A DNA stretch of 64,000 nt from Mycobacterium lehmannii (GTDB taxonomy: Bacteria > Actinomycetota > Actinomycetes > Mycobacteriales > Mycobacteriaceae). A program made the translations under genes and the position numbers. Shown here piece by piece: positions 51,826 through 64,000 of this stretch (positions are counted from its first letter, which is position 1; the number at the start of each line of letters is the position of its first letter). The DNA is taken from positions 1 to 64,000 of the forward strand of contig NZ_NKCN01000005.1 in assembly GCF_002245535.1 (NCBI RefSeq), in the 5' to 3' direction. The notes below the pieces were generated by a model. That model made no database searches and was not told where the DNA came from. It saw only the letters and a list, made by a program, of their open reading frames with translations.

Positions 51826-52772
51826 CACGGCCGCAACTCCCGGCCGGTCAGGTCGAGGAACACATCCTCGAGGCTTCGCTGTTCGACGCGCATATCGGTG
51901 GCCAGTACGTCAAGACGTGCGCACCACGCCGTCACCGTCGCCAGCACCTGCGGGTTGATCGCGCCCTCCACCAGGTATTCGCCAGGGGCGGTCTCGGTTG
52001 CCTTGTAAGTCTCGGGCAGTGCGGAAACCAGCAGGGACAGGTCGAGCATCCGCGGCGCGCGGAATCGCAACTGGTTCTCGGCGCCGCTGCGCATCAGCTC
52101 CTCGGGCGAACCGGTGGCCACCGGAACGCCGTGGTCGATGATCATGATGCGATCGGCCAGCTCCTCGGCCTCGGTGAGCTGATGGGTCGTCAGCACCACG
52201 GTCACGCCGTCGCGACGCAGCGCATCGATCAAGTCCCACACCACGATTCGGGCATGCGCGTCCATACCTGCGGTCGGCTCGTCGAGGAACACCAGCTCCG
52301 GGCGGCCGACCACCGCACAGGCGAGCGCCAACCGCTGCTGCTGACCACCGGACAGCCGCCGGTAGGTCGTGCGTGCCGCCTCGGTCAGACCGAGGGTATT
52401 CATCAGCCATGCCGGATCGAGCGGGTTGGCCGCGTAGGACGCCACCAGGTTGAGCATCTCGCCTGCGCGGGCCGCCGGGTATCCGCCGCCGCCCTGCAGC
52501 ATCACGCCGATGCGCTCGCGCAACCGGGCGTTGTCGCCGAACGGATCCAGGCCGAGGATCTCGATCGTGCCGGAGTCGGGCCTGATGAAGCCCTCGCACA
52601 TCTCCACGGTCGTGGTCTTCCCTGCGCCGTTCGGCCCGAGCAGCGCGAACACCTCGGCGGCCCCCACCTCCAGGTCGAGTTCGGACACCGCGACCGTCGA
52701 CCCGTAGCGCTTGGTGACCCCGCGCAGGCGTACGGGGGCGGGGGACGACGCCCCGGATCCAGAGTGGGTCAC
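51825..52772 (-). CDS. ABC transporter ATP-binding protein
   Basis: A 315-residue ATPase of the drug/daunorubicin-type exporters. Walker A is LLGPNGAGKTTTVEM, signature LSGGQQQRLALA, Walker B LVFLDEPTAGMD and H-loop LTTHQLTEAEELADR. The C-terminal extension from residue 215 on is typical of this subgroup. It lies in the order mptB-ATPase-permease with 4-base overlaps at both ends, which corresponds to Rv1459c-Rv1457c. A link to cell-wall glycan or lipid export is suggested by the mptB partner only. Confidence 0.93.
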   Translation of the reverse strand: MTHSGSGASSPAPVRLRGVTKRYGSTVAVSELDLEVGAAEVFALLGPNGAGKTTTVEMCEGFIRPDSGTIEILGLDPFGDNARLRERIGVMLQGGGGYPAARAGEMLNLVASYAANPLDPAWLMNTLGLTEAARTTYRRLSGGQQQRLALACAVVGRPELVFLDEPTAGMDAHARIVVWDLIDALRRDGVTVVLTTHQLTEAEELADRIMIIDHGVPVATGSPEELMRSGAENQLRFRAPRMLDLSLLVSALPETYKATETAPGEYLVEGAINPQVLATVTAWCARLDVLATDMRVEQRSLEDVFLDLTGRELRP

Positions 52773-54454
52773 GGGGACTCAGCGTATGCGTCGGGCCGCG
52801 CGGGCTGTGGCTGCGGTGGCGGCGGTCGTTCATGCGGCGGGCTCGCCACGCTGCGCCAGGGCAACCGATTGTAGGTGAGCAGAAACAGCGCGACGACGAT
52901 CACCGTGCTCGCCGCGGTCGCGAGCAGGATCTGGAACACCGTGAAGCGGTCGCCGTTGGCGGTCGGGCCGAAGATGCCTACGGCCAGCGTCACCACGATC
53001 GTCGTGCTGCGGAACGCCGGCCGGGTCGCCCAGGCCGCGAGGGGCAGGACCGCCCACAGCACGTACCAGGGCTGGACGACCGGGAACAGCAGCACCGTCA
53101 CACCCAACGCGACGCCGAGCCCGCCCACCGGATGCAGGCGTCCCCGCAGCACCAGCAGCAACAGCCAGGTCACCAGGATCGCGATGATGAACACGCCGAT
53201 CGCACGGGTGAGGCCCAGCACCGCCGTGGTGTGATCGCCGAGGCCCAGCAGGATGCCGACCTGACCGGTGCCCAGGGCCAACAGGGTGGGCAGCGACATC
53301 CAACTACGCACGACGTTCGCCGTGCCCAGCGTGTTGAGCCAGCCGAACCCGAGGCCACTCGCCCACCCGATCAGCGCCATCACCACCACCGACACCGCCG
53401 TCAACGACCCGCCGGCCAGGAAGAACGCCTTGACCGTCCCGCCCCAGCGGCAGGCCAGCGCCATCGCCACGAAGCCGAGCGCCAGCAGCGACGGCAGTTT
53501 GACCTGTGACGACAGCGTGATCAGCACCACGCCGACCAACAGCATCGTCAGCGGCCACCATCGTGCCCACTGCTCGCGGCGGTCCGGCCAGGACCACGGC
53601 CTGGGAAGCAGCGGCGCGGCGGCGTCGACCCCGCGCAGCGCGAACTCGGTACCTGCGAGCATCAGGCCGAGCATCAGCGCTTCGTTGTGGATGCCCCCGA
53701 CCAGATGCATGATCAGCAGCGGATTGGCGGCGCCGAGCCACAGCGCGCTCACCTCGGCGACGCCGCAGCGCCGCGCGAGGCGCGGGGTCGCCCAGACGAT
53801 CAGGCCCACGCCGAACAGCACGACCAACCGGTGGCACAGCACCGCGGCGACGATGTTCTCGCCGGTCAACGCCGAGATACCCTGACCGATCCACAGGAAC
53901 AGCGGCCCGTACGGCGCGGGTGTCTCGCGCCACATGTTCGGCACCGAGAGCGTGAACACGTGGTCCAAACCCAGGCCGGTGGCCGGGCCGACCCGGTATG
54001 GGTCGAGGCCTTTGACGCCGATCTCGCTCTGCGCCAGATAGGAGTAGACGTCGCGGCTGTACATCGGCGGCGCGATCAGCAGAGGCAGCACCCACAGCCA
54101 CAACAGCCGGTCGAGCTGGCTGCGCGACATCCGCCGGTCACCCAGGGTGAAACGCCCGAGCATCAGCCAGCCCAGCGCCATCATGACCGCCCCGGTGGTG
54201 GTCATGGTCAAGCTCACGGTCTGGAGGCGCGAGGGTAGGTTGAGCAGTCGCACGCCGAACGTCGGGTCCTGCACCACCGGTCTGGCCCCGACGCCCAGCG
54301 CGCCGATCGCCATCAGGACGGTGCCGGCCGCTCCGAACAGCCGGGTCCGGCGCAGCGCGATGACCTCGGCGTCGTTGAGGGGCGATCCCACCGGGGGTTC
54401 GTCGGCGTGCCAACGGGCGATCGACGAGCTGAACGACGGGAGGCGGGCTGCCAC
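52769..54454 (-). CDS. mptB: Alpha-1,6-mannosyltransferase MptB
   Basis: A 561-residue GT-C membrane enzyme that uses polyprenyl-phosphomannose to build the early alpha-1,6-mannan core of lipomannan. About a dozen helices are visible. The outer loop after the second pair of helices has PPMYSRDVYSYLAQSEIG with the acidic residue typical of GT-C enzymes, and the sequence DPYRVGPATGLGLDHVFTLS matches what I recall of Rv1459c. I chose GTG 54454 because TACGCT lies six bases before it and known mycobacterial proteins start at AAR; a TTG at 54487 would add 11 residues. The tail is Pro-rich. Confidence 0.9.
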   Translation of the reverse strand: MAARLPSFSSSIARWHADEPPVGSPLNDAEVIALRRTRLFGAAGTVLMAIGALGVGARPVVQDPTFGVRLLNLPSRLQTVSLTMTTTGAVMMALGWLMLGRFTLGDRRMSRSQLDRLLWLWVLPLLIAPPMYSRDVYSYLAQSEIGVKGLDPYRVGPATGLGLDHVFTLSVPNMWRETPAPYGPLFLWIGQGISALTGENIVAAVLCHRLVVLFGVGLIVWATPRLARRCGVAEVSALWLGAANPLLIMHLVGGIHNEALMLGLMLAGTEFALRGVDAAAPLLPRPWSWPDRREQWARWWPLTMLLVGVVLITLSSQVKLPSLLALGFVAMALACRWGGTVKAFFLAGGSLTAVSVVVMALIGWASGLGFGWLNTLGTANVVRSWMSLPTLLALGTGQVGILLGLGDHTTAVLGLTRAIGVFIIAILVTWLLLLVLRGRLHPVGGLGVALGVTVLLFPVVQPWYVLWAVLPLAAWATRPAFRSTTIVVTLAVGIFGPTANGDRFTVFQILLATAASTVIVVALFLLTYNRLPWRSVASPPHERPPPPQPQPARPDAYAESP

Positions 54455-54460
54455 CTCAGC

Positions 54461-54466
54461 AGCGTA
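54461..54466 (-). promoter_or_regulatory. -10 element for leaderless mptB
   Basis: TACGCT on the minus strand, six bases before GTG 54454. Supports the chosen start of mptB. Confidence 0.5.
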
Positions 54467-54532
54467 ACCGTCGGCGTTACGGCTCAAGTCACGCTAAGGG
54501 TGCCCTTGCTTTACAGGGGTTTCCGAATTCCG

Positions 54533-54549
54533 TCACAATAGTGTTGTGA
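54533..54549 (+). promoter_or_regulatory. SufR operator palindrome over the sufR start codon
   Basis: TCACAA-tagtg-TTGTGA is a perfect 6-bp inverted repeat with a 5-base centre. The right arm includes the sufR GTG (54546). A CACAAT hexamer, six bases before the GTG, could be the -10 and lies inside the repeat. SufR of M. tuberculosis is reported to bind a palindrome in front of its own gene, so autoregulation here is likely. Confidence 0.6.
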
Positions 54550-55265
54550 AATTCGGTCCGGAGGCAGGAGCCGATCGCCACACGCGTGGGGCGATCGTGC
54601 AATTGCTGCTTGAATCCGGGCCGATCACCGCCGGTGAGATGGGCGAACAGCTCGGAATCTCGGCCGCAGGTGTGCGTCGCCACCTCGACGCCTTGATCGA
54701 GGCCGGCGACGCGCAGGCCAGCGCCGCAGCGACCTGGCAGCACTCCGGACGCGGCAGGCCCGCGAAGCGGTATCGGCTCACTGCGGCGGGTCGCGCCAAG
54801 CTCGGCCACGCCTACGACGACCTGGCCGCAGCGGCCATTCGTCAGCTGCGCGAGATCGGCGGCGACGACGCCGTGCGGACCTTCGCGCGGCGCCGTATCG
54901 ACGGGATCCTCGCGGGAGTAACCGAGGGGCCCGATGACTTTGTATCCAAAGCCGACCGGGTGGCCGACGCGCTGACCAAGGCCGGCTACGCGACCAGTGT
55001 GACTTCGGTGACACCGGCGCCTGGATCGATCCACGGAATCCAGCTGTGTCAGCATCACTGTCCGGTCTCACACGTCGCAGAGGAGTTCCCCGAGCTGTGC
55101 GAAACCGAGCGCGAGGCGTTCGCGGAGATTCTGGGAACCCACGTGCAGAGGCTCGCCACCATCGTCAACGGCGACTTTGCGTGCACCACGCACGTACCCC
55201 TGGTCGAAAAGATCAGTGCTTCAGCCCCAACAGCCCCCACTAACAAGCAAGGAGCGTCGAGATGA
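54546..55265 (+). CDS. sufR: Fe-S cluster-sensing repressor SufR
   Basis: A 239-residue regulator that controls the suf operon. The N-terminal winged helix-turn-helix covers about 12-85 ([48 protein letters not shown]). The C-terminal region has four cysteines, Cys168, Cys172, Cys185 and Cys213 ([24 protein letters not shown]), of which three or four can hold a 4Fe-4S cluster. When the cluster is present it is expected to repress; loss of the cluster under oxidative or iron stress should open the operon. Its stop overlaps the sufB ATG. Confidence 0.92.
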   Translation: MKFGPEAGADRHTRGAIVQLLLESGPITAGEMGEQLGISAAGVRRHLDALIEAGDAQASAAATWQHSGRGRPAKRYRLTAAGRAKLGHAYDDLAAAAIRQLREIGGDDAVRTFARRRIDGILAGVTEGPDDFVSKADRVADALTKAGYATSVTSVTPAPGSIHGIQLCQHHCPVSHVAEEFPELCETEREAFAEILGTHVQRLATIVNGDFACTTHVPLVEKISASAPTAPTNKQGASR

Positions 55266-56707
55266 CGACGACACCTGAGGTCCACAAGGTAGGCGAACCG
55301 CTCAGCCAGGACGAGGCGATCGCCTCGCTGAGCCGGTACGGCTACGGCTGGGTGGACTCCGACGTCGCGGGCGCCAGCGCGCAGCGCGGGTTGTCCGAGG
55401 CGGTGGTTCGCGACATCTCCGGCAAGAAGGACGAGCCGCAGTGGATGCTCGACATCCGGCTGAAGGCGCTGCGCACCTTCGAGAAGAAGCCGATGCCGAC
55501 CTGGGGTTCCAATCTCGAGGGCATCGACTTCGACAACATCAAGTACTTCGTGCGGTCCACGGAGAAGCAGGCCGCCACGTGGGATGACCTGCCCGAGGAC
55601 ATCCGCAACACCTACGACAAGCTCGGCATCCCGGAGGCGGAGAAGCAGCGCCTGGTCTCCGGTGTCGCGGCCCAGTACGAGTCCGAGGTGGTCTACCACC
55701 AGATCCGCGAGGACCTGGAGGCGCAGGGCGTCATCTTCCTCGACACGGACACCGCGCTGCGTGAACACCCGGAGATCTTCAAGCAGTACTTCGGCACGGT
55801 GATCCCGGCCGGCGACAACAAGTTCTCCGCGCTGAACACCGCGGTGTGGTCGGGTGGTTCGTTCATCTACGTCCCGCCCGGTGTGCACGTCGACATCCCG
55901 CTGCAGGCCTACTTCCGGATCAACACCGAGAACATGGGCCAGTTCGAGCGCACGCTGATCATCGTCGACGAGGGTGCCTACGTGCATTACGTCGAGGGGT
56001 GCACCGCGCCCATCTACAAGAGCGACTCGTTGCATTCCGCGGTCGTCGAGATCATCGTCAAGTCCGGCGGCCGCTGCCGCTACACGACCATCCAGAACTG
56101 GTCGAACAACGTCTACAACCTGGTCACCAAGCGGGCCAGGGCGGAGGCGGGCGCGACGATGGAGTGGGTCGACGGCAACATCGGCTCGAAGGTCACCATG
56201 AAGTACCCCGCGGTGTGGATGACCGGTGAGCACGCCCGCGGTGAGGTGCTCTCGGTGGCGTTCGCCGGCGAGGGGCAGCACCAGGACACCGGTGCCAAGA
56301 TGCTGCACCTGGCGCCCAACACGTCGAGCAACATCGTGTCCAAGTCCGTCGCGCGCGCCGGTGGCCGGGCCTCTTACCGCGGCCTGGTCCAAGTCAACAA
56401 GGGCGCCCACGGATCGCGGTCGAGCGTGAAATGCGATGCGCTGCTTGTCGACACGATCAGCCGCTCCGACACCTACCCGTACGTCGACATCCGCGAGGAC
56501 GATGTCACGATGGGCCACGAGGCCACGGTGTCGAAGGTCAGCGAGGATCAGCTGTTCTACCTGATGAGCCGCGGCCTGACCGAGGACGAGGCGATGGCGA
56601 TGGTGGTGCGCGGCTTCGTCGAGCCGATCGCCAAGGAGCTTCCGATGGAGTACGCGTTGGAGCTCAACCGGCTGATCGAGCTGCAGATGGAAGGCGCGGT
56701 CGGATAG
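55262..56707 (+). CDS. sufB: Fe-S cluster assembly protein SufB
   Basis: Central scaffold subunit of the SufBCD complex. The 481-residue protein has the N-terminal [20 protein letters not shown] and the beta-helix core, with conserved [40 protein letters not shown] and the C-terminal [20 protein letters not shown]. The M. tuberculosis protein carries an intein; here the frame is continuous and of normal length without one. It is coupled to sufR, and its stop shares a base with the sufD start. Confidence 0.96.
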   Translation: MTTTPEVHKVGEPLSQDEAIASLSRYGYGWVDSDVAGASAQRGLSEAVVRDISGKKDEPQWMLDIRLKALRTFEKKPMPTWGSNLEGIDFDNIKYFVRSTEKQAATWDDLPEDIRNTYDKLGIPEAEKQRLVSGVAAQYESEVVYHQIREDLEAQGVIFLDTDTALREHPEIFKQYFGTVIPAGDNKFSALNTAVWSGGSFIYVPPGVHVDIPLQAYFRINTENMGQFERTLIIVDEGAYVHYVEGCTAPIYKSDSLHSAVVEIIVKSGGRCRYTTIQNWSNNVYNLVTKRARAEAGATMEWVDGNIGSKVTMKYPAVWMTGEHARGEVLSVAFAGEGQHQDTGAKMLHLAPNTSSNIVSKSVARAGGRASYRGLVQVNKGAHGSRSSVKCDALLVDTISRSDTYPYVDIREDDVTMGHEATVSKVSEDQLFYLMSRGLTEDEAMAMVVRGFVEPIAKELPMEYALELNRLIELQMEGAVG

Positions 56708-57899
56708 TGACGGCACAGAATCTGACTGCGGTGGCGGAGGGGACATCGGCGGGCTCGGCACTCAACAAGGGCGAGATCTTCACGTCGTTCGACGTGAACG
56801 CCTTCGAAGTGCCCGGCGGCCGCGACGAGATCTGGCGGTTCACGCCGTTGAAGCGCCTGCGCGGTCTGCACGACGGATCCGCGGTCGCTTCCGGTAGCGC
56901 CGGCATCACCGTGAGCGAGCGCCCCGGCGTCGCCATCGAGACGGTCGGTCGCGACGACGAGCGGCTCGGCCAGGGCGGCGTGCCCGCCGACCGCGTTGCG
57001 GCACAGGCGTACTCGTCGTTCGACAGCGCGACGATCGTCACGGTGGGCCGTGACACCGAGGTCGCCGAACCGATCGAGATCGACATCCACGGGCCCGGCG
57101 AGGGTGCGGTCGCCTACGGGCATCTGCAGATCCGCGTCGAAGAACTCTCCCGCGCGATCGTCGTGGTGGACCTGCGCGGCAGCGGGACCTACGCCGACAA
57201 CGTCGAGATCATCGTCGGCGATTCGGCACGCCTCGGGGTGATCTGGATCGCCGACTGGGCCGACGACACCGTCCACGTCAGCGCACATCACGCGCGCCTC
57301 GGCAAGGACGCCGTGCTCGGCCACGTCAACGTGACGCTCGGCGGGGACGTGGTGCGGACGACGGCGAACGTGGGTTTCACCGCGCCCGGCGGCGACGCCA
57401 AGATGCTCGGCACGTACTTCGCCGACGACGGCCAGCACTTCGAGTCGCGGCTGCTTGTCGACCATGCCTACCCGAACTGCAAGTCCGATGTGCTGTACAA
57501 GGGTGCGCTGCAGGGTGATCCGACATCCAACCTGCCCGATGCGCACACCGTGTGGGTCGGTGACGTGTTGATCCGCGCGGAGGCCACCGGCACCGACACC
57601 TTCGAGGTGAACCGCAACCTGCTGCTCACCGACGGCGCTCGCGCCGACTCGGTGCCCAACCTCGAGATCGAGACGGGCGAGATCATCGGCGCCGGCCACG
57701 CCAGTGCCACCGGACGTTTCGACGACGAGCAGTTGTTCTATCTGCGGGCCCGCGGCATCCCGGAGGATCAGGCGCGACGTTTGGTGGTGCGCGGCTTCTT
57801 CAACGAGATCATCGCGAAGATCGCCGTGCCCGCGGTGCGCGAACGCCTCACCGAAGCAATCGAACGAGAACTAGCGATCACGGAATCGAGAACAGCCCA

Positions 57900-57903
<4 letters not shown>
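56707..57903 (+). CDS. sufD: Fe-S cluster assembly protein SufD
   Basis: Partner of SufB in the SufBCD scaffold. The 398-residue protein starts at GTG 56707 (MTAQNLTAVAEGTSAGSAL) and has EIWRFTPLKRLRGLHDG near the N-terminus and a beta-helix core with DARL-like repeats. The C-terminal region has GHASATGRFDDEQLFYLRAR and VVRGFFNEIIAKI, which mirrors SufB. The longer upstream open frame is a shadow of sufB. sufC overlaps by four bases. Confidence 0.95.
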
Positions 57904-59926
<2,023 letters not shown>

Positions 59927-59927
59927 C

Positions 59928-60386
59928 GTGCGGCTGGATCAGATCTATCAGGAAGTGATCCTCGATCACTACAAACACCCGCACAACCGCGGATTGCGCG
60001 AGCCCTACGGCGCGCAGGTTCACCACGTCAACCCGACGTGTGGTGACGAGGTGACCCTGCGGGTGGCGTTGTCCGACGACGGTGAGCAGGTGGTCGACAT
60101 CTCCTATGACGGACAGGGCTGTTCGATCAGCCAGGCCTCGACGTCGGTGCTGACCGATCAGGTGATCGGCCAGAGCGTCGGCGACGCACTCAAGACCGTC
60201 GCCGCGTTCAGCGAGATGATCTCCTCGCGCGGGACCGTCGAGGGCGACGAGGACGTCATCGGGGACGGCATCGCGTTCGCCGGTGTCGCGAAGTATCCGG
60301 CGCGGGTCAAGTGCGCGTTGCTGGGGTGGATGGCTTTCAAAGATGCACTGTCACAGGCATCGGAAGGATTTCAGGAGGCAGGATGA
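59928..60386 (+). CDS. sufU: Zinc-dependent sulfur-transfer protein SufU
   Basis: A 152-residue protein that receives sulfur from SufS. The zinc ligands are Cys38 and Asp40 (PTCGDE), Cys65 (GQGCSIS) and Cys129 (RVKCALLGW), all present. The insertion between the second and third ligand regions is typical of SufU rather than IscU. GTG 59928 follows the sufS stop directly; sufT overlaps its stop. Confidence 0.94.
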   Translation: MRLDQIYQEVILDHYKHPHNRGLREPYGAQVHHVNPTCGDEVTLRVALSDDGEQVVDISYDGQGCSISQASTSVLTDQVIGQSVGDALKTVAAFSEMISSRGTVEGDEDVIGDGIAFAGVAKYPARVKCALLGWMAFKDALSQASEGFQEAG

Positions 60387-60730
60387 GTGACACCGCAGTA
60401 CCCAACGAGGAACTGTTGTTCGACCTCGAGGAGGCGATGCGCGACGTCGTCGACCCCGAGCTCGGTATCAACGTCGTCGATCTGGGCCTGGTCTACGGAA
60501 TCAACGTCGAGCAGGGGGAGCAGGGCAAGGTCGCGTTGATCGACATGACGCTGACCTCGGCCGCCTGTCCGCTCACCGATGTGATCGAGGACCAGTCGCG
60601 CACTGCGCTGGTCGGGGCGGGGCTGGTCAACGAGTTGAAGATCAACTGGGTCTGGAACCCGCCGTGGGGCCCGGACAAGATCACCGAGGACGGCCGCGAG
60701 CAGCTGCGCGCGCTCGGTTTCACGGTCTAG
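60383..60730 (+). CDS. sufT: SufT / MIP18 family (DUF59) Fe-S maturation protein
   Basis: A 115-residue protein with the DUF59 core: FDLEEAMRDVVDPELGINVV, DLGLVYGINVE and MTLTSAACPLTDVIEDQ with the conserved Cys. Such proteins help deliver clusters to target proteins. AGGAGG lies four bases before the ATG. Last gene of the suf operon; equals Rv1466 in place and length. Confidence 0.93.
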   Translation: MSDTAVPNEELLFDLEEAMRDVVDPELGINVVDLGLVYGINVEQGEQGKVALIDMTLTSAACPLTDVIEDQSRTALVGAGLVNELKINWVWNPPWGPDKITEDGREQLRALGFTV

Positions 60731-60779
60731 CACAGGCGGCGTCGGGTTCGGCGCGCTGCGTCCGTACGCTCGATGCGAC

Positions 60780-61298
60780 ATGAGCCAGCCTTACGTCGCC
60801 ACTCGCCGTCAACTGCGCGGGGTGGCCGAAAGCCTGATCGCCGGCCCGCAGTACCGGTCCGCGGGCACGATCAGGCTCGCTGTGCGACCCGACGGGTTTG
60901 CCGCGGTCGCCCTACCCCTGTCGGTGCACGGCACCGACCTGGTGTTTCCGGACGGCAGTGTTCCGCTGGCCGGCCGCGTCCAAGCCATCGCGGAGGCGGC
61001 CGGTGTGATGCCCGGTCCTCCCGACGGCGTCTACCAGATCGTCGACCCGTTGCCCACCGACGCCGATCTCGAGCTCGATCCCGATGCCGCGGCGTGGCTT
61101 CAGCGTTCGCACTACGCCGGCGGATATGCGTTGAAACATGTTCTGCCCGAGCAACATCCGACGCTGTGGCCGGAACACTTCGACGTCGCCGCCGTCGAAG
61201 ACGAGGTGAACTACGGGGTCTCGGCCGGTGACGAAACCCATCCGACGCCGTACGCATACGTCGGCCCGTGGCAACAGCGGACGGGTATCCGTCCGTAG
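60780..61298 (+). CDS. Hypothetical protein (172 aa)
   Basis: A 172-residue soluble protein with no signal peptide. It begins MSQPYVATRRQLRGVAESL and has a strand-rich middle (GTIRLAVRPDGFAAVAL, GTDLVFPDGSVPLAGRV), then LPEQHPTLWPEHFDVAAVED and a C-terminal TPYAYVGPWQQRTGIRP. I have seen similar actinobacterial proteins with the WPEHFD and YVGPW motifs; relatives seem to continue past this point, so this copy may be a little short. A TACGCT box ends nine bases before the ATG. Function unknown. Confidence 0.7.
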   Translation: MSQPYVATRRQLRGVAESLIAGPQYRSAGTIRLAVRPDGFAAVALPLSVHGTDLVFPDGSVPLAGRVQAIAEAAGVMPGPPDGVYQIVDPLPTDADLELDPDAAAWLQRSHYAGGYALKHVLPEQHPTLWPEHFDVAAVEDEVNYGVSAGDETHPTPYAYVGPWQQRTGIRP

Positions 61299-61338
61299 GC
61301 TGGGAACAGACAGCTGACCATCAGCGTTAGGAATCAAC

Positions 61339-61704
61339 GTGGCTACCCAAGACATCACTGCCGAACAATTCAACAACACCATCAACGACAACGAGATCGT
61401 GCTGGTGGACTTCTGGGCGTCGTGGTGTGGCCCGTGCAAGGCGTTCGCGCCCACGTTCGCGGCGTCCTCCGAACAACACCCCGACGTGGTGTACGCCAAA
61501 GTCGACACCGAGGCCGAGCAGGAGCTGGCCGCCGCGGCCGACATCCGGTCCATCCCCACGCTGATGGCGTTCAAGAAGGGCAAGCTGGTGTTCAACCAGG
61601 CAGGCGCGTTGCCGCCGGCCGCGCTCGAGGAACTGGTTCAGCGCGTCAAGGAGTTCGACATCGACGCGGCGATCGCCGCGCAGGACAACGGTCAGCCGGA
61701 GTGA
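61339..61704 (+). CDS. trxA: Thioredoxin
   Basis: A 121-residue thioredoxin with the active site FWASWCGPCKAFAP (Cys30 and Cys33), the cis-Pro segment SIPTLMAFKKGKL and a helical C-terminus. Its place after the suf operon matches Rv1470. It reduces disulfides in the cytosol. The GTG start has only a weak AGGA site. Confidence 0.94.
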   Translation: MATQDITAEQFNNTINDNEIVLVDFWASWCGPCKAFAPTFAASSEQHPDVVYAKVDTEAEQELAAAADIRSIPTLMAFKKGKLVFNQAGALPPAALEELVQRVKEFDIDAAIAAQDNGQPE

Positions 61705-61709
61705 ACGTC

Positions 61710-61727
61710 TGCACGCGATAGCGTGCA
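61710..61727 (+). promoter_or_regulatory. Palindrome over the enoyl-CoA hydratase promoter
   Basis: TGCACGC-gata-GCGTGCA is a perfect 7-bp inverted repeat with a 4-base loop, just after the trxA stop. It covers TAGCGT (61719-61724), a -10 candidate six bases before the next gene. It may be an operator or a weak terminator hairpin without a U-run. Confidence 0.45.
61719..61724 (+). promoter_or_regulatory. -10 element for leaderless enoyl-CoA hydratase gene
   Basis: TAGCGT, six bases before the GTG at 61731; no ribosome-binding site is seen. Confidence 0.45.
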
Positions 61728-61730
61728 TGC

Positions 61731-62579
61731 GTGAGCGAGCACGCAGACAACAACACCGACGATCACGACGGCGACTTCGTCCTGGTCGACAGACCGCGCC
61801 CCGGCGTCGCGCTGGTCACGCTGAACCGTCCCGAGCGGATGAACTCCATGGCGTTCGACGTCATGGTTCCGCTCAAGAAGGTGCTCGACGAGCTGACCTA
61901 CGACAACTCCGTGCGGGCGGTCGTGCTCACCGGCGCCGGCCGCGGGTTTTCCTCGGGGGCGGATCACAAGTCGGCCGGTTCCGTGCCACACATCGACGGG
62001 CTGACCCGGCCGACGTTCGCGCTGCGCTCGATGGAGGTGCTCGACGACGTCATCCTGTCCTTGCGCAAGATGCACCAACCGGTCATCGCGGCCGTCAACG
62101 GCGCCGCGATCGGCGGGGGCTTGTGCCTGGCGCTGGCCTGCGACATCCGCGTGGCGGCCGACGGCGCCTACTTCCGCGCGGCCGGGATCAACAACGGCCT
62201 GACCGCCAGCGAGCTTGGGCTGTCCTATCTACTTCCGCGCGCCATCGGTACGTCGCGGGCGTTCGAGCTGATGCTGACCGGACGTGACGTCGACGCCGCG
62301 GAGGCCGAACGCATCGGCCTGGTGTCGCGCGCGGTGCCCGGCGAGGACCTGCTCGAGGTTTGCTACCAGATGGGGGAGCGCATCGCGGCGTTCTCCCGGC
62401 CCGGAATCGAGTTGACCAAGCGCACACTTTGGAGTGGACTGGACGCCGGTAGCCTGGAAGGGCATATGCAAGCCGAGGGTCTCGGACAACTGTTCGTCCG
62501 TTTGCTCACCGCCAACTTCGAAGAAGCGGTGGCGGCGCGCGCCGAAAAGCGGGCCCCCGCATTCACCGACGACAAGTAA
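61731..62579 (+). CDS. Enoyl-CoA hydratase/isomerase family protein (EchA12-like)
   Basis: A 282-residue crotonase-fold protein. The oxyanion-hole segments are TGAGRGFSSGADHKSAG and NGAAIGGGLCLALACDIRVA; the loop after them has GINNGLTASELGLSYLLPR, with a Glu near the usual catalytic place. It corresponds to EchA12 (Rv1472). Its acyl-CoA substrate is not known. The C-terminal helix contains ELTKRTLWSGLDAGSLEGHM. Confidence 0.92.
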   Translation: MSEHADNNTDDHDGDFVLVDRPRPGVALVTLNRPERMNSMAFDVMVPLKKVLDELTYDNSVRAVVLTGAGRGFSSGADHKSAGSVPHIDGLTRPTFALRSMEVLDDVILSLRKMHQPVIAAVNGAAIGGGLCLALACDIRVAADGAYFRAAGINNGLTASELGLSYLLPRAIGTSRAFELMLTGRDVDAAEAERIGLVSRAVPGEDLLEVCYQMGERIAAFSRPGIELTKRTLWSGLDAGSLEGHMQAEGLGQLFVRLLTANFEEAVAARAEKRAPAFTDDK

Positions 62580-62591
62580 GGACGGCACAGC

Positions 62592-64000
<1,409 letters not shown>

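Noticed and set aside
55055..56761. Long minus-strand open frame opposite sufB
   Set aside because: Composition typical of antisense GC-rich shadows; it would cross the sufR-sufB junction, and sufB is clearly coding.

Overview
The window is high-GC DNA from a mycobacterium, most likely a fast-growing Mycolicibacterium-type species. The gene order follows the M. tuberculosis Rv1406-Rv1473 backbone as I remember it: fmt-rsmB-rpe-ribD, P55-lprG, the rib genes, uvrC-rapZ-yvcK-whiA, gap-pgk-tpiA-secG-ppc, pgl-opcA-zwf-tal-tkt, ctaB, ctaA, mptB, sufR-sufBDCSUT, trxA, an enoyl-CoA hydratase and an ABC-F ATPase. GTG starts, 4-bp ATGA/GTGA overlaps and many apparently leaderless genes fit this assignment. 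No tRNA, rRNA, CRISPR array, insertion sequence or prophage was seen. No stretch longer than 300 bases lacks a gene.

Layout. 1-4.6 kb: LemA, then fmt, rsmB, rpe and ribD. 4.6-9.9 kb (mostly minus strand): an ABC transporter whose ATPase carries a cyclic-nucleotide-binding domain, a DJ-1/PfpI protein, a small ORF, and the P55 efflux pump with lipoprotein LprG. 10-13.4 kb: riboflavin genes ribE, ribBA and ribH with a PH-domain membrane protein. 13.4-15.8 kb: a GNAT acetyltransferase and a lipoprotein gamma-glutamyltransferase. 15.9-20.8 kb: uvrC-rapZ-yvcK-whiA. 20.8-26.9 kb (accessory): two tandem class III cyclase/NTPase/TPR-like proteins and a periplasmic-binding-fold protein without a signal peptide. 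27-33.3 kb: lower glycolysis, secG and ppc. 33.3-37.2 kb (accessory): a DUF1214-like protein, sulfotransferase, TetR regulator and SDR, behind a 29-bp palindrome. 37.2-39.2 kb: a coiled-coil protein and a DUF222/HNH (13E12-type) protein. 39.4-45.9 kb: pentose-phosphate operon on the minus strand. 46-49.7 kb: ctaB, quinone oxidoreductase, ATP-grasp protein and ctaA. 49.8-51.1 kb (accessory): TetR and a DAPG-hydrolase-like enzyme with two identical-spaced operators between them. 51-54.5 kb: ABC exporter and mptB. 54.5-60.7 kb: suf operon. 60.8-64 kb: a hypothetical protein, trxA, enoyl-CoA hydratase and a truncated ABC-F gene.

The backbone joins central carbon metabolism (glycolysis, anaplerosis, pentose phosphate), two cofactor pathways (riboflavin, Fe-S clusters) and heme A synthesis. 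The most unusual parts are three blocks inserted in the conserved order: the cyclase/NTPase pair with a cytosolic binding protein, the palindrome-controlled sulfotransferase cluster, and the TetR/DAPG-hydrolase-like pair. A second theme is regulatory: at least eleven genes have a TANNNT -10 element ending 6-7 bases before the start codon, the layout expected for leaderless mRNAs, and the sufR start codon lies inside a perfect palindrome that is probably its own operator.
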